64,000 nucleotides of DNA, from positions 1 through 64,000 of the forward strand of contig NZ_KQ969507.1 of assembly GCF_001578875.1 (NCBI RefSeq). The letters run 5' to 3'. Source of the stretch: Streptococcus sp. DD13 (GTDB lineage: Bacteria; Bacillota; Bacilli; Lactobacillales; Streptococcaceae). Under the pieces are notes generated by a model that saw only the letters and a program-made list of their open reading frames with translations, had not been told where the DNA came from and made no database searches. Each line of letters opens with the position of its first letter. The stretch's first letter is position 1. This document shows, in pieces, positions 9,150 through 18,639 of this stretch. A program made the position numbers and the translations under genes.

Positions 9150-10499
9150 ATGGCACATATTAAATTTGATTACTCAAAACTTTTAGGGGACTATCTTCAA
9201 CCGCATGAATTGGACTATCTTCAAAGTCAAGTAACAGCAGTTGATAGTGACCTTCGGAATGGGACAGGTGCTGGCGCTGAGATGCGGGGCTGGTTGAATC
9301 TTCCGAAAGACTACGATAAAGAAGAATTTACTCGTATTAAACAAGCGGCGGCTAAAATTAAAGCTGACAGTGAGGTATTGGTAGTCATTGGGATTGGAGG
9401 CTCCTACCTTGGTGCGAAGGCAGCCATTGATTTCTTGAACTCATCCTTTGTGAATCTAAAGACCAAAGAAGAGCGCAAAGCACCACAAATCTTATACGCT
9501 GGGAATTCGATCTCTTCTTCTTACTTGGCAGACTTGGTGGATTATGTAGCGGATAAAGATTTTTCTGTCAATGTTATTTCAAAATCAGGGACTACCACTG
9601 AACCGGCTATCGCTTTCCGTGTTTTCAAAGAATTGTTAGTGAAAAAATACGGTCAAGAAGAAGCGAACAAGCGGATTTATGCCACAACAGATAAGGTTCG
9701 AGGGGCGGTAAAAGTCGAAGCGGATGCCAATGGTTGGGAAACCTTCGTGGTACCAGATAGTGTCGGAGGCCGATTCACTGTCTTGACAGCAGTTGGACTC
9801 CTTCCAATCGCGGCTTCAGGGGCAGATGTGGATCAATTGATGGCAGGAGCGGCTGCAGCGCGTGAAGCTTATGCTACGGCGGATTTAAAAACAAATGAGT
9901 CTTATCAATATGCAGTTGTCCGCAATATCCTCTATAGAAAAGGGTACACGACTGAAATCCTGGCCAACTATGAACCATCTCTCCAATATTTTGCAGAATG
10001 GTGGAAACAGTTAGCAGGAGAGTCTGAAGGAAAAGATAATAAAGGAATCTATCCAACATCTGCAAACTTTTCAACAGACCTCCACTCCATCGGTCAAATT
10101 ATTCAAGAAGGTCGAAGAGATTTATTTGAAACCGTCCTTCGTGTGGAAAAACCAGTTAAAAATATCTTGATTCCTGAAATGGCTGAAGATATGGATGGTC
10201 TTGGCTACTTAGAAGGAAAAGATGTGGACTTTGTCAATAAAAAAGCAACAGACGGTGTCCTCCTAGCTCATACAGATGGTGGAGTGCCAAATATGTTCGT
10301 GACCTTGCCAGAACAAGATGAGTACACTCTTGGCTATGTGATCTACTTCTTCGAATTAGCAATTGCCTTATCTGGTTACCTCAACGGGATCAATCCATTT
10401 GACCAACCAGGTGTGGAAGCCTATAAGAAAAATATGTTTGCTCTTTTAGGAAAACCAGGTTTTGAAGACTTGGCAGCAGAGTTAAATGCACGTCTCTAA
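9150..10499 (+). CDS. pgi: Glucose-6-phosphate isomerase
   Basis: 449-aa cytoplasmic enzyme interconverting glucose-6-P and fructose-6-P at the head of glycolysis. Family signatures are visible: [13 protein letters not shown] (phosphate loop, about residues 76-88), [23 protein letters not shown] and the DLHSIGQ segment near 310. Length is typical of Firmicute Pgi. The ATG sits behind TTGGAGGAAC. Monocistronic between its own promoter and terminator. Confidence 0.98.
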   Translation: MAHIKFDYSKLLGDYLQPHELDYLQSQVTAVDSDLRNGTGAGAEMRGWLNLPKDYDKEEFTRIKQAAAKIKADSEVLVVIGIGGSYLGAKAAIDFLNSSFVNLKTKEERKAPQILYAGNSISSSYLADLVDYVADKDFSVNVISKSGTTTEPAIAFRVFKELLVKKYGQEEANKRIYATTDKVRGAVKVEADANGWETFVVPDSVGGRFTVLTAVGLLPIAASGADVDQLMAGAAAAREAYATADLKTNESYQYAVVRNILYRKGYTTEILANYEPSLQYFAEWWKQLAGESEGKDNKGIYPTSANFSTDLHSIGQIIQEGRRDLFETVLRVEKPVKNILIPEMAEDMDGLGYLEGKDVDFVNKKATDGVLLAHTDGGVPNMFVTLPEQDEYTLGYVIYFFELAIALSGYLNGINPFDQPGVEAYKKNMFALLGKPGFEDLAAELNARL

Positions 10500-10518
10500 G
10501 AGAAATAAGGAAATAACA

Positions 10519-10548
10519 AGAGCTTGAGCAATGGCCCAGGCTCTTTTT
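10519..10548 (+). terminator. pgi terminator
   Basis: Eleven-position stem (10519-10529 with 10534-10544, one mismatch) and a T5 tail. Confidence 0.8.
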
Positions 10549-10675
10549 GGTTGCCTTTGAAACTGCTAGGAAGCCTTGTCTTGGCAGGAATAGGCAGGAA
10601 TGGGGAGTCAAGAATCTCACGGGAAGCAAAAGAGTCCAATCGTGAACAGATAGATGTGTACTTCTTGGTCTTTTA

Positions 10676-10699
10676 TGTAAGCGCTTAATCTCATATAAT
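10676..10699 (+). promoter_or_regulatory. ula promoter with cre-like site
   Basis: TGTAAGCGCTTAAT (10676-10689) is one base from the catabolite-responsive element consensus and lies immediately before TATAAT (10694-10699). No good -35 is present, which fits a promoter needing an activator (UlaR). The position predicts CcpA blocking of polymerase when preferred sugars are available. This is inferred from sequence. Confidence 0.65.
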
Positions 10700-10731
10700 A
10701 ATAACGAAAAGAAAACAAAGGAGGAGAAAAG

Positions 10732-12171
10732 ATGGAAATTCTACAAAATATCCTAAACTTTTTCTCGTTAAATATTTTGCAACAGCCGGCCTTCTTCGTT
10801 GGGTTGATTGTCCTTATCGGGTATGCCCTACTGAAAAAACCAGTGCATGAAATCTTTGCAGGGTTTGTCAAAGCAACAGTCGGTTATATGATTTTGAACG
10901 TCGGTGCTGGTGGGTTGGTGAGTACCTTCCGCCCAATCTTAGTAGCACTTCGGGATAAGTTCAATTTGAATGCAGCTGTTATTGACCCTTACTTTGGTCT
11001 TGGGGCAGCCAATGCCAAGTTAGAGGAAATGGGGTTCATTGAAGTTGCGGCAACAGCTCTCTTGATCGGATTCTTCATTAACATTTTGTTGGTTGCCTTG
11101 CGGAAGGTAACGAAGGTTCGGACTTTGTTCATCACCGGTCACATCATGGTGCAACAAGCCGCAACGATTTCTGTATTTGTTTTGCTCTTGATTCCTCAAT
11201 TCCGGAATGGATACGGTGCTTTAGCTGTCGGAATCATCTGTGGACTTTACTGGGCAGTCAGCTCCAACATGACGGTTGAGCCAACCCAACGGTTGACGAA
11301 AAATGGTGGATTTGCCATTGGTCACCAACAGCAATTTGCGATTTGGTTCGTAGATAAAGTAGCTCCATTCTTTGGAAAGAAAGAAGACAACTTGGATGAT
11401 TTGAAATTGCCTAAGTTCCTCAATATTTTCCATGATACAGTAGTAGCTTCTGGTACATTGATGCTCTTCTTCTTTGGTGCGATTCTCTTATTGCTCGGCC
11501 CAGATATGATGGCGAATAAAGACTTCGGTGCAGCAGCTTACAATCCTGCTAAACAAGCCTTCTTCATGTACATCATTCAAACAGCCTTCACCTTCTCAGT
11601 TTATCTCTTTGTGTTGATGCAAGGGGTACGGATGTTCGTTGGTGAATTGACGAACGCCTTCCAAGGTATTTCAAGTAAACTCTTGCCTGGTTCATTCCCA
11701 GCAGTGGACGTAGCGGCTTCTTATGGCTTTGGATCACCAAACGCAGTTCTATTCGGGTTCTCAATTGGTTTGATTGGTCAGTTGATCACAATTGCCTTGT
11801 TGGTTATCTTCAAGAGTCCAATCTTGATCATTACCGGATTCGTTCCAGTATTCTTTGACAATGCAGCCATCGCTGTTTATGCAGATAAACGCGGAGGGTG
11901 GAAAGCAGCTGTCATCCTATCCTTTATCTCCGGTGTCCTTCAGGTAGCTCTTGGAGCACTCGCAGTAGGATTGTTAGGATTGACAGGTGGATATCATGGA
12001 AATATCGACTTGGTACTCCCTTGGTTGCCATTTGGATACATCTTCAAGTATCTTGGTATCGCAGGATATGTTCTTATCGCTCTCTTCCTACTCTTGATTC
12101 CTCAACTTCAATACTGGAAAGCAAAAGACAAAGAAGCTTACTATCGTGGGGAAGTTCAATTGGAAGATTAA
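10732..12171 (+). CDS. ulaA: Ascorbate-specific PTS transporter subunit IIC
   Basis: 479-aa membrane protein that imports and phosphorylates L-ascorbate with UlaB and UlaC. About ten hydrophobic segments; the motif YALLKKPVHEIFAGF and GHQQQFAIWFVDKVAPFFGK are typical of the EIIC-UlaA (SgaT) family. The ATG lies behind an excellent AAAGGAGGAG site. First gene of ulaABCDEF. Confidence 0.95.
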   Translation: MEILQNILNFFSLNILQQPAFFVGLIVLIGYALLKKPVHEIFAGFVKATVGYMILNVGAGGLVSTFRPILVALRDKFNLNAAVIDPYFGLGAANAKLEEMGFIEVAATALLIGFFINILLVALRKVTKVRTLFITGHIMVQQAATISVFVLLLIPQFRNGYGALAVGIICGLYWAVSSNMTVEPTQRLTKNGGFAIGHQQQFAIWFVDKVAPFFGKKEDNLDDLKLPKFLNIFHDTVVASGTLMLFFFGAILLLLGPDMMANKDFGAAAYNPAKQAFFMYIIQTAFTFSVYLFVLMQGVRMFVGELTNAFQGISSKLLPGSFPAVDVAASYGFGSPNAVLFGFSIGLIGQLITIALLVIFKSPILIITGFVPVFFDNAAIAVYADKRGGWKAAVILSFISGVLQVALGALAVGLLGLTGGYHGNIDLVLPWLPFGYIFKYLGIAGYVLIALFLLLIPQLQYWKAKDKEAYYRGEVQLED

Positions 12172-12205
12172 GCATATCGAATGAGTAAAATGGAGGAAAG
12201 AAAAA

Positions 12206-12484
12206 ATGGTTAAAGTATTAACAGCATGTGGAAATGGTATGGGATCATCTATGGTGATCAAGATGAAAGTGGAAAATGCCTTGCGTCAGCTTGGAGTGAC
12301 CAATGTCGAATCTGCTTCTTGCTCTGTTGGAGAAGCGAAAGGTTTGGCAGCAGGTTATGATATCGTCGTTGCATCAAATCACTTGATTGGCGAATTAGAG
12401 GGACGGACAAAAGGACATTTGGTGGGTCTCGATAACCTAATGGATGATAACGAAATCAAAACAAAATTACAAGCTGTATTGTAA
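12206..12484 (+). CDS. ulaB: Ascorbate-specific PTS subunit IIB
   Basis: 92-aa cytoplasmic phosphocarrier. The phospho-acceptor cysteine is C8 in LTACGNGMGSSM, the P-loop of the lactose/ascorbate-type EIIB fold. It passes phosphate from UlaC to ascorbate during import through UlaA. Confidence 0.95.
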   Translation: MVKVLTACGNGMGSSMVIKMKVENALRQLGVTNVESASCSVGEAKGLAAGYDIVVASNHLIGELEGRTKGHLVGLDNLMDDNEIKTKLQAVL

Positions 12485-12500
12485 AAGATAACAATCTCAG

Positions 12501-12530
12501 GAGGTTGGGAAATGAGAATTTCTCAGCCTC
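12501..12530 (+). other. Hairpin between ulaB and ulaC
   Basis: Twelve-base-pair stem (12501-12512 with 12519-12530, two G-T pairs) with no T tail. It looks like an RNA-processing or stability hairpin separating the IIB and IIA cistrons rather than a terminator. Confidence 0.5.
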
Positions 12531-12563
12531 TGCTTATACTGATTGGGAGAAAGGACGCAAAAG

Positions 12564-13049
12564 ATGAATTTAACAAGAGCATTTAAAGAAAACAACTCGA
12601 TTCGCTTAGGATTAGAAGCGAAAGACTGGAAAGAAGCGGTTCAATTGGCAGTGGATCCACTGATTGAATCTGGAGCCGTTGGTCCAGAATATTATGATGC
12701 CATTATCGCCTCGACAGAAGAGCATGGTCCTTATTATATCTTGATGCCAGGTATGGCGATGCCCCATGCTCGTCCAGAAGCAGGAGTTCATCGGGATTCA
12801 TTTGCTTTGATCACGTTAAAAGAACCAGTGCAGTTTCCAGATGGAACAGATGTGTCGGTTCTCTTGACATTGGCTGCAACCAGCTCGGCAATCCACACTT
12901 CCGTTGCGATTCCACAAATCATTGCCCTGTTTGAATTGGAAAATTCGATCCAACGTCTGGTAGACTGCCAGTCGCCAGAAGAAGTCCTTGCAATGGTTGA
13001 TGAATCAAAGGATAGCCCGTATCTGGAAGGTTTAGATTTAGAAGGATAA
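12564..13049 (+). CDS. ulaC: Ascorbate-specific PTS subunit IIA
   Basis: 161-aa fructose/mannitol-type EIIA domain that takes phosphate from HPr. The active histidine lies in GMAMPHARPEAG (about residue 68). I start at the ATG at 12564, behind GAGAAAGGAC, rather than a TTG 21 bp upstream. Confidence 0.94.
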   Translation: MNLTRAFKENNSIRLGLEAKDWKEAVQLAVDPLIESGAVGPEYYDAIIASTEEHGPYYILMPGMAMPHARPEAGVHRDSFALITLKEPVQFPDGTDVSVLLTLAATSSAIHTSVAIPQIIALFELENSIQRLVDCQSPEEVLAMVDESKDSPYLEGLDLEG

Positions 13050-13079
13050 GCATTTTACGAAGGAAAGAAGGAAAAACGC

Positions 13080-13745
13080 ATGACAAAAACGATACCAAAC
13101 TTACAAGTTGCCCTGGACCATTCAGATCTTCAAGGAGCGATCAAAGCTGCTGTGTCAGTGGGTCACGAAGTAGACGTCATCGAAGCAGGGACGGTCTGCT
13201 TATTGCAGGTGGGAAGCGAACTCGTAGAAGTATTACGTAGCCTTTTCCCAGACAAAATCATCGTTGCGGACACCAAATGTGCCGATGCTGGGGGGACTGT
13301 AGCTAAAAACAATGCCGTACGAGGTGCAGACTGGATGACTTGTATCTGCTGTGCGACCATTCCAACGATGAAAGCAGCTCTCAAAGCCATCACCGAAGAA
13401 CGTGGTGAACGCGGAGAAATCCAAATCGAACTTTACGGAGATTGGACCTTTGAACAAGCCCAAACTTGGTTAGATGCGGGTATTTCCCAAGCCATCTACC
13501 ACCAATCACGGGACGCCCTCCTTGCGGGTGAAACTTGGGGTGAAAAGGACCTGAATAAGGTTAAGAAATTAATCGACATGGGCTTCCGCGTATCTGTTAC
13601 GGGTGGGCTTAGTGTGGACACCTTGAAACTCTTTGAAGGAGTAGATGTCTTTACCTTTATCGCAGGTCGTGGTATTACAGAAGCACCGGATCCTGCCGCT
13701 GCAGCGCGTGAATTCAAAGACGAAATTAGACGCATTTGGGGGTGA
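13080..13745 (+). CDS. ulaD: 3-keto-L-gulonate-6-phosphate decarboxylase
   Basis: 221-aa TIM-barrel enzyme of the OMP-decarboxylase superfamily, making L-xylulose-5-P from 3-keto-L-gulonate-6-P. Motifs VALDHSDL near the N terminus and the catalytic DTKCADAGG (about residues 62-70) are intact; phosphate is held by the C-terminal FIAGRGI segment. The stop is five bases before ulaE. Confidence 0.95.
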   Translation: MTKTIPNLQVALDHSDLQGAIKAAVSVGHEVDVIEAGTVCLLQVGSELVEVLRSLFPDKIIVADTKCADAGGTVAKNNAVRGADWMTCICCATIPTMKAALKAITEERGERGEIQIELYGDWTFEQAQTWLDAGISQAIYHQSRDALLAGETWGEKDLNKVKKLIDMGFRVSVTGGLSVDTLKLFEGVDVFTFIAGRGITEAPDPAAAAREFKDEIRRIWG

Positions 13746-13750
13746 GGGAC

Positions 13751-14614
13751 ATGGCTAGACCAATCGGGATTTATGAAAAAGCAACACCCAAACACTTCAC
13801 TTGGTTGGAACGATTAAACTTTGCTAAAGATCTAGGCTTTGATTTTGTGGAAATGTCTGTGGATGAAAGTGATGCTAGATTGGCTCGTTTGAAATGGACA
13901 AAGGAAGAGCGGCTAGATGTAGTCAAAGCGATCTATGAAACAGGTGTACGCATTCCGACGATTTGCTTCTCAGGACACCGTCGTTTTCCACTTGGATCGA
14001 ATGATCCTGCTACGGAGGCTCAGTCTTTAGAGATGATGAAGGAGTGTATCGAGTTAGCGCAAGATTTGGGAGTTCGCAACATCCAGCTGGCTGGCTATGA
14101 CGTCTACTATGAAGAAAAATCTCCAGAGACGCGAGCACGTTTCCTTAAGAATCTCCGGAAGGCGTGTGATTGGGCTGAAGAGGCTCAAGTCATCCTTTCT
14201 ATCGAGATTATGGATGACCCTTTTATCAATTCGATTGAGAAATATTTAGCCATCGAAAAGGAAATCGACTCTCCTTATCTCTTTGTCTATCCTGATACAG
14301 GAAATGTCTCTGCTTGGCACAATGACCTCTGGAGTGAATTTTACCTAGGGCATCGTTCGATTGCGGCGCTTCACCTGAAGGATACCTATGCGGTGACGGA
14401 AAGTTCTAAGGGACAGTTTCGAGATGTACCCTTTGGACAAGGATGTGTGGATTGGGAACAGGTGTTTGATGTCCTGAAAGAAACCAATTATAATGGACCA
14501 TTTTTAATTGAAATGTGGTCTGAAAACTGTGAGACGGTAGAAGAAACCAAAGCAGCCATCCAAGAAGCACAAGCCTTCTTGTATCCATTAATTGAGAAAG
14601 CAGGATTGAAGTAA
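13751..14614 (+). CDS. ulaE: L-xylulose-5-phosphate 3-epimerase
   Basis: 287-aa xylose-isomerase-like TIM barrel converting L-xylulose-5-P to L-ribulose-5-P. Metal and substrate segments [15 protein letters not shown] and LHLKDTY are visible. ATG at 13751 behind GAGGG; a TTG at 13736 would overlap ulaD and has no better site. Confidence 0.94.
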   Translation: MARPIGIYEKATPKHFTWLERLNFAKDLGFDFVEMSVDESDARLARLKWTKEERLDVVKAIYETGVRIPTICFSGHRRFPLGSNDPATEAQSLEMMKECIELAQDLGVRNIQLAGYDVYYEEKSPETRARFLKNLRKACDWAEEAQVILSIEIMDDPFINSIEKYLAIEKEIDSPYLFVYPDTGNVSAWHNDLWSEFYLGHRSIAALHLKDTYAVTESSKGQFRDVPFGQGCVDWEQVFDVLKETNYNGPFLIEMWSENCETVEETKAAIQEAQAFLYPLIEKAGLK

Positions 14615-14615
14615 A

Positions 14616-15331
14616 ATGGGAAAATCATTAGCAGAAATGCGTCAACGGGTATGTGACGCCAATCAATCATTGCCAGCACATGGTCTGGTTAAATTTACTT
14701 GGGGGAATGTCTCTGAGATTGACCGGGAAGGGGGGTCATCGTTATCAAACCTTCAGGCGTTCCTTATGAAGACTTAACTCCTGAAAATATGGTCGTAACA
14801 GACTTGGATGGAAAGGTGTTAGAAGGGGATCTCAATCCTTCTTCTGACTTGCCAACACACGTAGAACTCTATAAGGCTTGGCCTGAAATCGGAGGAATTG
14901 TCCACACTCATTCGACAGAAGCTGTCGGTTGGGCGCAAGCAGGGCGGGACATTCCATTTTATGGAACGACGCATGCGGATTACTTTTATGGACCGGTTCC
15001 TTGTGCTCGCTCGCTTTCAGAGGAAGAAGTCACTAGTGCTTATGAAAAAGAGACAGGGACAGTCATTATCGAAGAGTTTGCCCGTCGTGGCCTAGACCCT
15101 GTCGCCGTACCAGGAATTGTCGTCCGTAATCATGGTCCATTCACCTGGGGCAAGGATCCAGCGCAAGCTGTTTATCACTCGGTTGTCCTTGAAGAAGTGG
15201 CCAAAATGAATCGTTTCACGGAACAAATCAATCCACGTGTAACGCCTGCTCCACAATATATCCTGGATAAACACTATCTTCGGAAACATGGACCAAATGC
15301 CTATTATGGCCAAAAAGGGGACCAACATTAA
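14616..15331 (+). pseudogene. ulaF: L-ribulose-5-phosphate 4-epimerase, frameshifted
   Basis: Last ascorbate-pathway enzyme, which would make D-xylulose-5-P for the pentose-phosphate/phosphoketolase route. Frame 1 reads about 40 codons from ATG 14616 through [14 protein letters not shown], then leaves the family frame; frame 2 resumes with [19 protein letters not shown] and continues normally to 15331. The shift falls in a run of six Gs (14730-14735); seven would restore one 238-aa reading frame. Zinc ligands in HTHSTEA and the downstream TTHADYFYG are intact, so the loss is recent, phase-variable, or a sequencing error in the homopolymer. Confidence 0.85.
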
Positions 15332-15350
15332 AAACTTATTTTGCCATTTT

Positions 15351-15389
15351 AAAAGTGGGATGAGTACCGGATTGCTTGTCCCGCTTTTT
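15351..15389 (+). terminator. Terminator after ulaF
   Basis: AAAAGTGGGA pairs with TCCCGCTTTT across an 18-base loop, followed by a T run. Confidence 0.7.
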
Positions 15390-15452
15390 GTTGTGTGGTC
15401 AGATATTCGTATTTGTTATATAATAAAGGTAGCCATATGAACAGGAGAAACT

Positions 15453-17102
15453 ATGATTTTCTTAGATAAGGATAGTTATGAGTTGATGCAGTATCTGTTG
15501 CAATTAGAGCAACCAGAAACCATCATGGCCATCTCTAAAACCCTGAACCAATCACGTCGTAAAGTCTACTACCATCTCGAAAAAATAAACGAAGCCCTGC
15601 CAGCTGATACGGAACCAATCGTTAGTAAACCACGGATTGGCCTCCTGCTGACTCCACAACAGCGAGAGGCATGCGAAAAGATGATGAAAGGCATGGATAG
15701 CCTTTCGTATATCTTGAGTATGCAAGAAAGAATGGAGCTGATGCTAGTTTGTATCGCAATCGATCCTCAACGCATTACGATTGATAAGTTGATGACCTTG
15801 ACGGACGTCTCGCGAAATACCGTTTTGAATGATCTCAATGAAATTCGACACATATTAGAATCGAGTCACTATCGAATTACACTTTATGCAACGAAATCGG
15901 AAGGCTATTTCTTAAAGAGCTATCCGATGGAAAAAATCCAGTATGTTCACTCGTTGATGCATCAGATTTTAACGGAAGAAAATGAAAGTTTTATCTCCAT
16001 TGTCGAAAGCATGGCAGGTGCATTACCTGGAGGGGCTATTTATTTTTCTCAGGAGTTTCGAGAAAGTTTTATTACCTGCCTCAAAAACCTTCGTCACTTA
16101 TGGGGAAAACGACTGAATTTGAACGAAATTGATCTCATGGTTCAGCTTTTTCCTTATCTCATGATGGCTTATCAAAATATTTCCTTGACCCCTGTGGAAT
16201 TGGAACAATTTAAACAAGAACTAGCCCCTGTTCAGGAACGAATCGAACACTCTGTCGCACAAGAAATTGCCCAGAATCTAGAAGAGCAATTCTCCATTCA
16301 ATTATCTTCTATTGAGATTGCTATTTTGACGATTTTGCTCTTGTCATATCGCAAGGACGGGGATGAGCATATTGAAAGTGATGATTTTCAATATTTGGCC
16401 GCTGTGTTGGATCAGTTTTTGAACCAGATTGAGGCCAATTCGACCTTTGTCTTTCCCGAACGAGAGATTCTGCGAAATCGCTTGTTGATCCACTGCAAAG
16501 CCTTGGTTTATCGCAAGCGGTATGGTATTTTTCTTCGAAATCCATTGACAGAGCAGATGAAAGAAAAGTACCACGAGCTCTTCCAAATCGCTAAAGTTTC
16601 TGCGAGTATTTTGGAGAAAAATTGGAATATCGAACTCAATGATGATGACATTGCCTATCTGACAGCTCATTTGGGTGGGGCCGCGCAGAACAATCATATG
16701 GATATTTTGACGCGAAAAATTTGTATCGTGTGTGATGATGGCCTTGCTTTGCAGCAACTACTGATGAAACAGTTGAAACAGTACTTCCCCTTGCACCAGA
16801 TTGAAGCTGTTTTTTCATCGGAGCAATTTCGTAGTGTGCAGGATATTATTTCTGTCGATCTGGTGGTGGAAACGGCTGATGTCGTTGAAACGAGTATTCC
16901 GACTGTGGTTGTCCAGCCAATCTTAAGCAAGGAAGACGTCCTGCGTCTCTCACACGCTCTGAAGCAAGAGGCTATCTTTGATACGAAACTCTCCTTGTCC
17001 AATCAATTGGATCAATTGCTGAAGCCCTATGTTACTGGGGAGGAGGAAAGGAAAGAACTGTCTCGTCAAATCCAACAGTTGCTGACCAATGAGATGCGCT
17101 AG
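15453..17102 (+). CDS. ulaR: PRD-containing transcriptional activator of the ula operon
   Basis: 549-aa BglG/MtlR-type regulator. N-terminal helix-turn-helix modules (about residues 1-160, e.g. TIMAISKTLNQSRRKVYYHL) are followed by two PTS-regulation domains (about 180-290 and 295-405) and an EIIB-like segment (about 415-500). Its cysteine-bearing CIVCDDG motif could be phosphorylated. The protein should sense PTS phosphate flux and activate ula genes. TATAAT at 15419-15424 supplies its own promoter. Location between ulaF and ulaG, as in pneumococcus, supports the name. Confidence 0.85.
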   Translation: MIFLDKDSYELMQYLLQLEQPETIMAISKTLNQSRRKVYYHLEKINEALPADTEPIVSKPRIGLLLTPQQREACEKMMKGMDSLSYILSMQERMELMLVCIAIDPQRITIDKLMTLTDVSRNTVLNDLNEIRHILESSHYRITLYATKSEGYFLKSYPMEKIQYVHSLMHQILTEENESFISIVESMAGALPGGAIYFSQEFRESFITCLKNLRHLWGKRLNLNEIDLMVQLFPYLMMAYQNISLTPVELEQFKQELAPVQERIEHSVAQEIAQNLEEQFSIQLSSIEIAILTILLLSYRKDGDEHIESDDFQYLAAVLDQFLNQIEANSTFVFPEREILRNRLLIHCKALVYRKRYGIFLRNPLTEQMKEKYHELFQIAKVSASILEKNWNIELNDDDIAYLTAHLGGAAQNNHMDILTRKICIVCDDGLALQQLLMKQLKQYFPLHQIEAVFSSEQFRSVQDIISVDLVVETADVVETSIPTVVVQPILSKEDVLRLSHALKQEAIFDTKLSLSNQLDQLLKPYVTGEEERKELSRQIQQLLTNEMR

Positions 17103-17137
17103 AGACGGTTCTAAACCGTATCAAATCTTGAATAGGT

Positions 17138-17179
17138 CCAAATGTGAACACTAACCTGTGCCTCATTTGGTCTTTTTTT
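17138..17179 (+). terminator. ulaR terminator
   Basis: CCAAATG/CATTTGG arms with a CAC/GTG inner pairing, followed by TCTTTTTTT. It lies just before the ulaG promoter (TATGAT at 17196-17201). Confidence 0.7.
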
Positions 17180-17242
17180 GCGTCTGCTTTTCCGGTATGA
17201 TGAAACTATAAAAAGTTCATGTACATCTCTAGGAGGAAAAAA

Positions 17243-18334
17243 ATGGCAAACGTAAAAGATATTACAAGAGAATCTTGGATTTTGAGCACATTCCCAGAAT
17301 GGGGAACTTGGCTCAATGAAGAAATCGAAGAAGAAGTGGTCCCAGAAGGCAACTTCTCCATGTGGTGGCTAGGAAACTGTGGTGTCTGGATTAAGACTCC
17401 TGGTGGTGCCAATGTGGTGATGGACCTTTGGTCTAACCGTGGAAAATCTACTAAAAAAGTGAAAGACATGGTATGGGGACACCAAATGGCGAACATGGCG
17501 GGTGTTCGGAAATTACAACCAAACTTGCGTGTTCAGCCAATGGTCATTGATCCATTTGCGATCAATGAATTGGACTATTACTTGGTATCTCACTTCCATA
17601 GTGACCATATCGATATCAACACAGCTGCTGCGATCGTGAACAACCCTAAATTAGACCATGTAAAATTCGTTGGACCTTACGAATGCGGTGAAATTTGGAA
17701 AAAATGGGGAGTGCCTGAAGAGCGGATCGTTGTCATCAAACCAGGTGAAAGCTTTGAATTCAAGGACATGAAGGTCACTGCTGTGGAATCCTTTGACCGG
17801 ACTTGTCTTGTAACCCTTCCTGTAGAAGGTGCAAAAGAAAATAATGATAATTTGAAAGGGCTGGCTGTCACGGACGAAGAAATGGCACGCAAGGCTGTCA
17901 ACTATGTCTTTGAAACACCAGGTGGAACCATCTACCACGGGGCAGACTCTCACTTCTCTAACTACTTTGCGAAACACGGAAAAGACTTCAATATCGATGT
18001 TGCAATCAACAACTATGGGGACAATCCAGTCGGTATTCAGGACAAGATGACCTCTATTGATTTGCTTCGGATGGCTGAAAATCTACGCGCCAAAGTCATT
18101 ATCCCAGTGCACTATGATATCTGGTCTAACTTTATGGCTTCTACAGACGAAATCATCCAATTATGGAAGATGCGGAAAGAACGGTTACAGTATCAATTCC
18201 ATCCATTTATCTGGGAAGTGGGCGGTAAGTACACGTATCCACAAGACAAGGATAGAATTGAATACCATCACCCACGTGGATTTGATGACTGCTTTGAACA
18301 TGATTCCAACATTCAGTTTAAAGCTCTTCTATAA
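17243..18334 (+). CDS. ulaG: L-ascorbate-6-phosphate lactonase
   Basis: 363-aa metallo-beta-lactamase-fold enzyme that opens L-ascorbate-6-P to 3-keto-L-gulonate-6-P, the first catabolic step after PTS uptake. The metal motif SHFHSDHID (HxHxDH), GADSHFSN and a late VHYDIW histidine are present. ATG at 17243 is set by the AGGAGGAA site eight bases earlier; an in-frame ATG at 17219 lies before that site. Transcribed separately from ulaABCDEF but in the same locus. Confidence 0.95.
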   Translation: MANVKDITRESWILSTFPEWGTWLNEEIEEEVVPEGNFSMWWLGNCGVWIKTPGGANVVMDLWSNRGKSTKKVKDMVWGHQMANMAGVRKLQPNLRVQPMVIDPFAINELDYYLVSHFHSDHIDINTAAAIVNNPKLDHVKFVGPYECGEIWKKWGVPEERIVVIKPGESFEFKDMKVTAVESFDRTCLVTLPVEGAKENNDNLKGLAVTDEEMARKAVNYVFETPGGTIYHGADSHFSNYFAKHGKDFNIDVAINNYGDNPVGIQDKMTSIDLLRMAENLRAKVIIPVHYDIWSNFMASTDEIIQLWKMRKERLQYQFHPFIWEVGGKYTYPQDKDRIEYHHPRGFDDCFEHDSNIQFKALL

Positions 18335-18347
18335 GAGATCCTTTCAT

Positions 18348-18371
18348 GACTCGCTTTTGCGAGTCTTTTTT
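18348..18371 (+). terminator. ulaG terminator
   Basis: Perfect GACTCGC-TTTT-GCGAGTC hairpin followed by T6. Confidence 0.9.
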
Positions 18372-18452
18372 GATAATAGGAGGGAAAGGCAGATGCGTTT
18401 CATCCGGAGAGACTGTAAAAGGAAGCACGTATCTATACACTCCAGCAAAAAA

Positions 18453-18626
18453 GAGGCTGGGACAAAAGTCCTAGCCTCTCCATTGTTTTTGGATTGTCGA
18501 GTAAGACGCAGTGGTTGAGTGGGCTCTACTAGGCTGATTTCATCAGCTTTTACAGCTCGACTCAACTGTGTGGAGGTGGGACGACGAAATCGCATTCTAC
18601 CGAATGACCGATTTCTGTCCCACTCT
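18453..18626. repeat. Intergenic repeat, copy 3
   Basis: Full-length copy, nearly identical to copy 1, between convergent ulaG and pepF. Its right-hand stem (GTGGGAC/GTCCCAC) ends 13 bases from the pepF stop, so it is the likely pepF terminator. The 18372-18452 spacer before it shows nothing else. Confidence 0.85.
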
Positions 18627-18639
18627 CTTTCTCAAGGGC

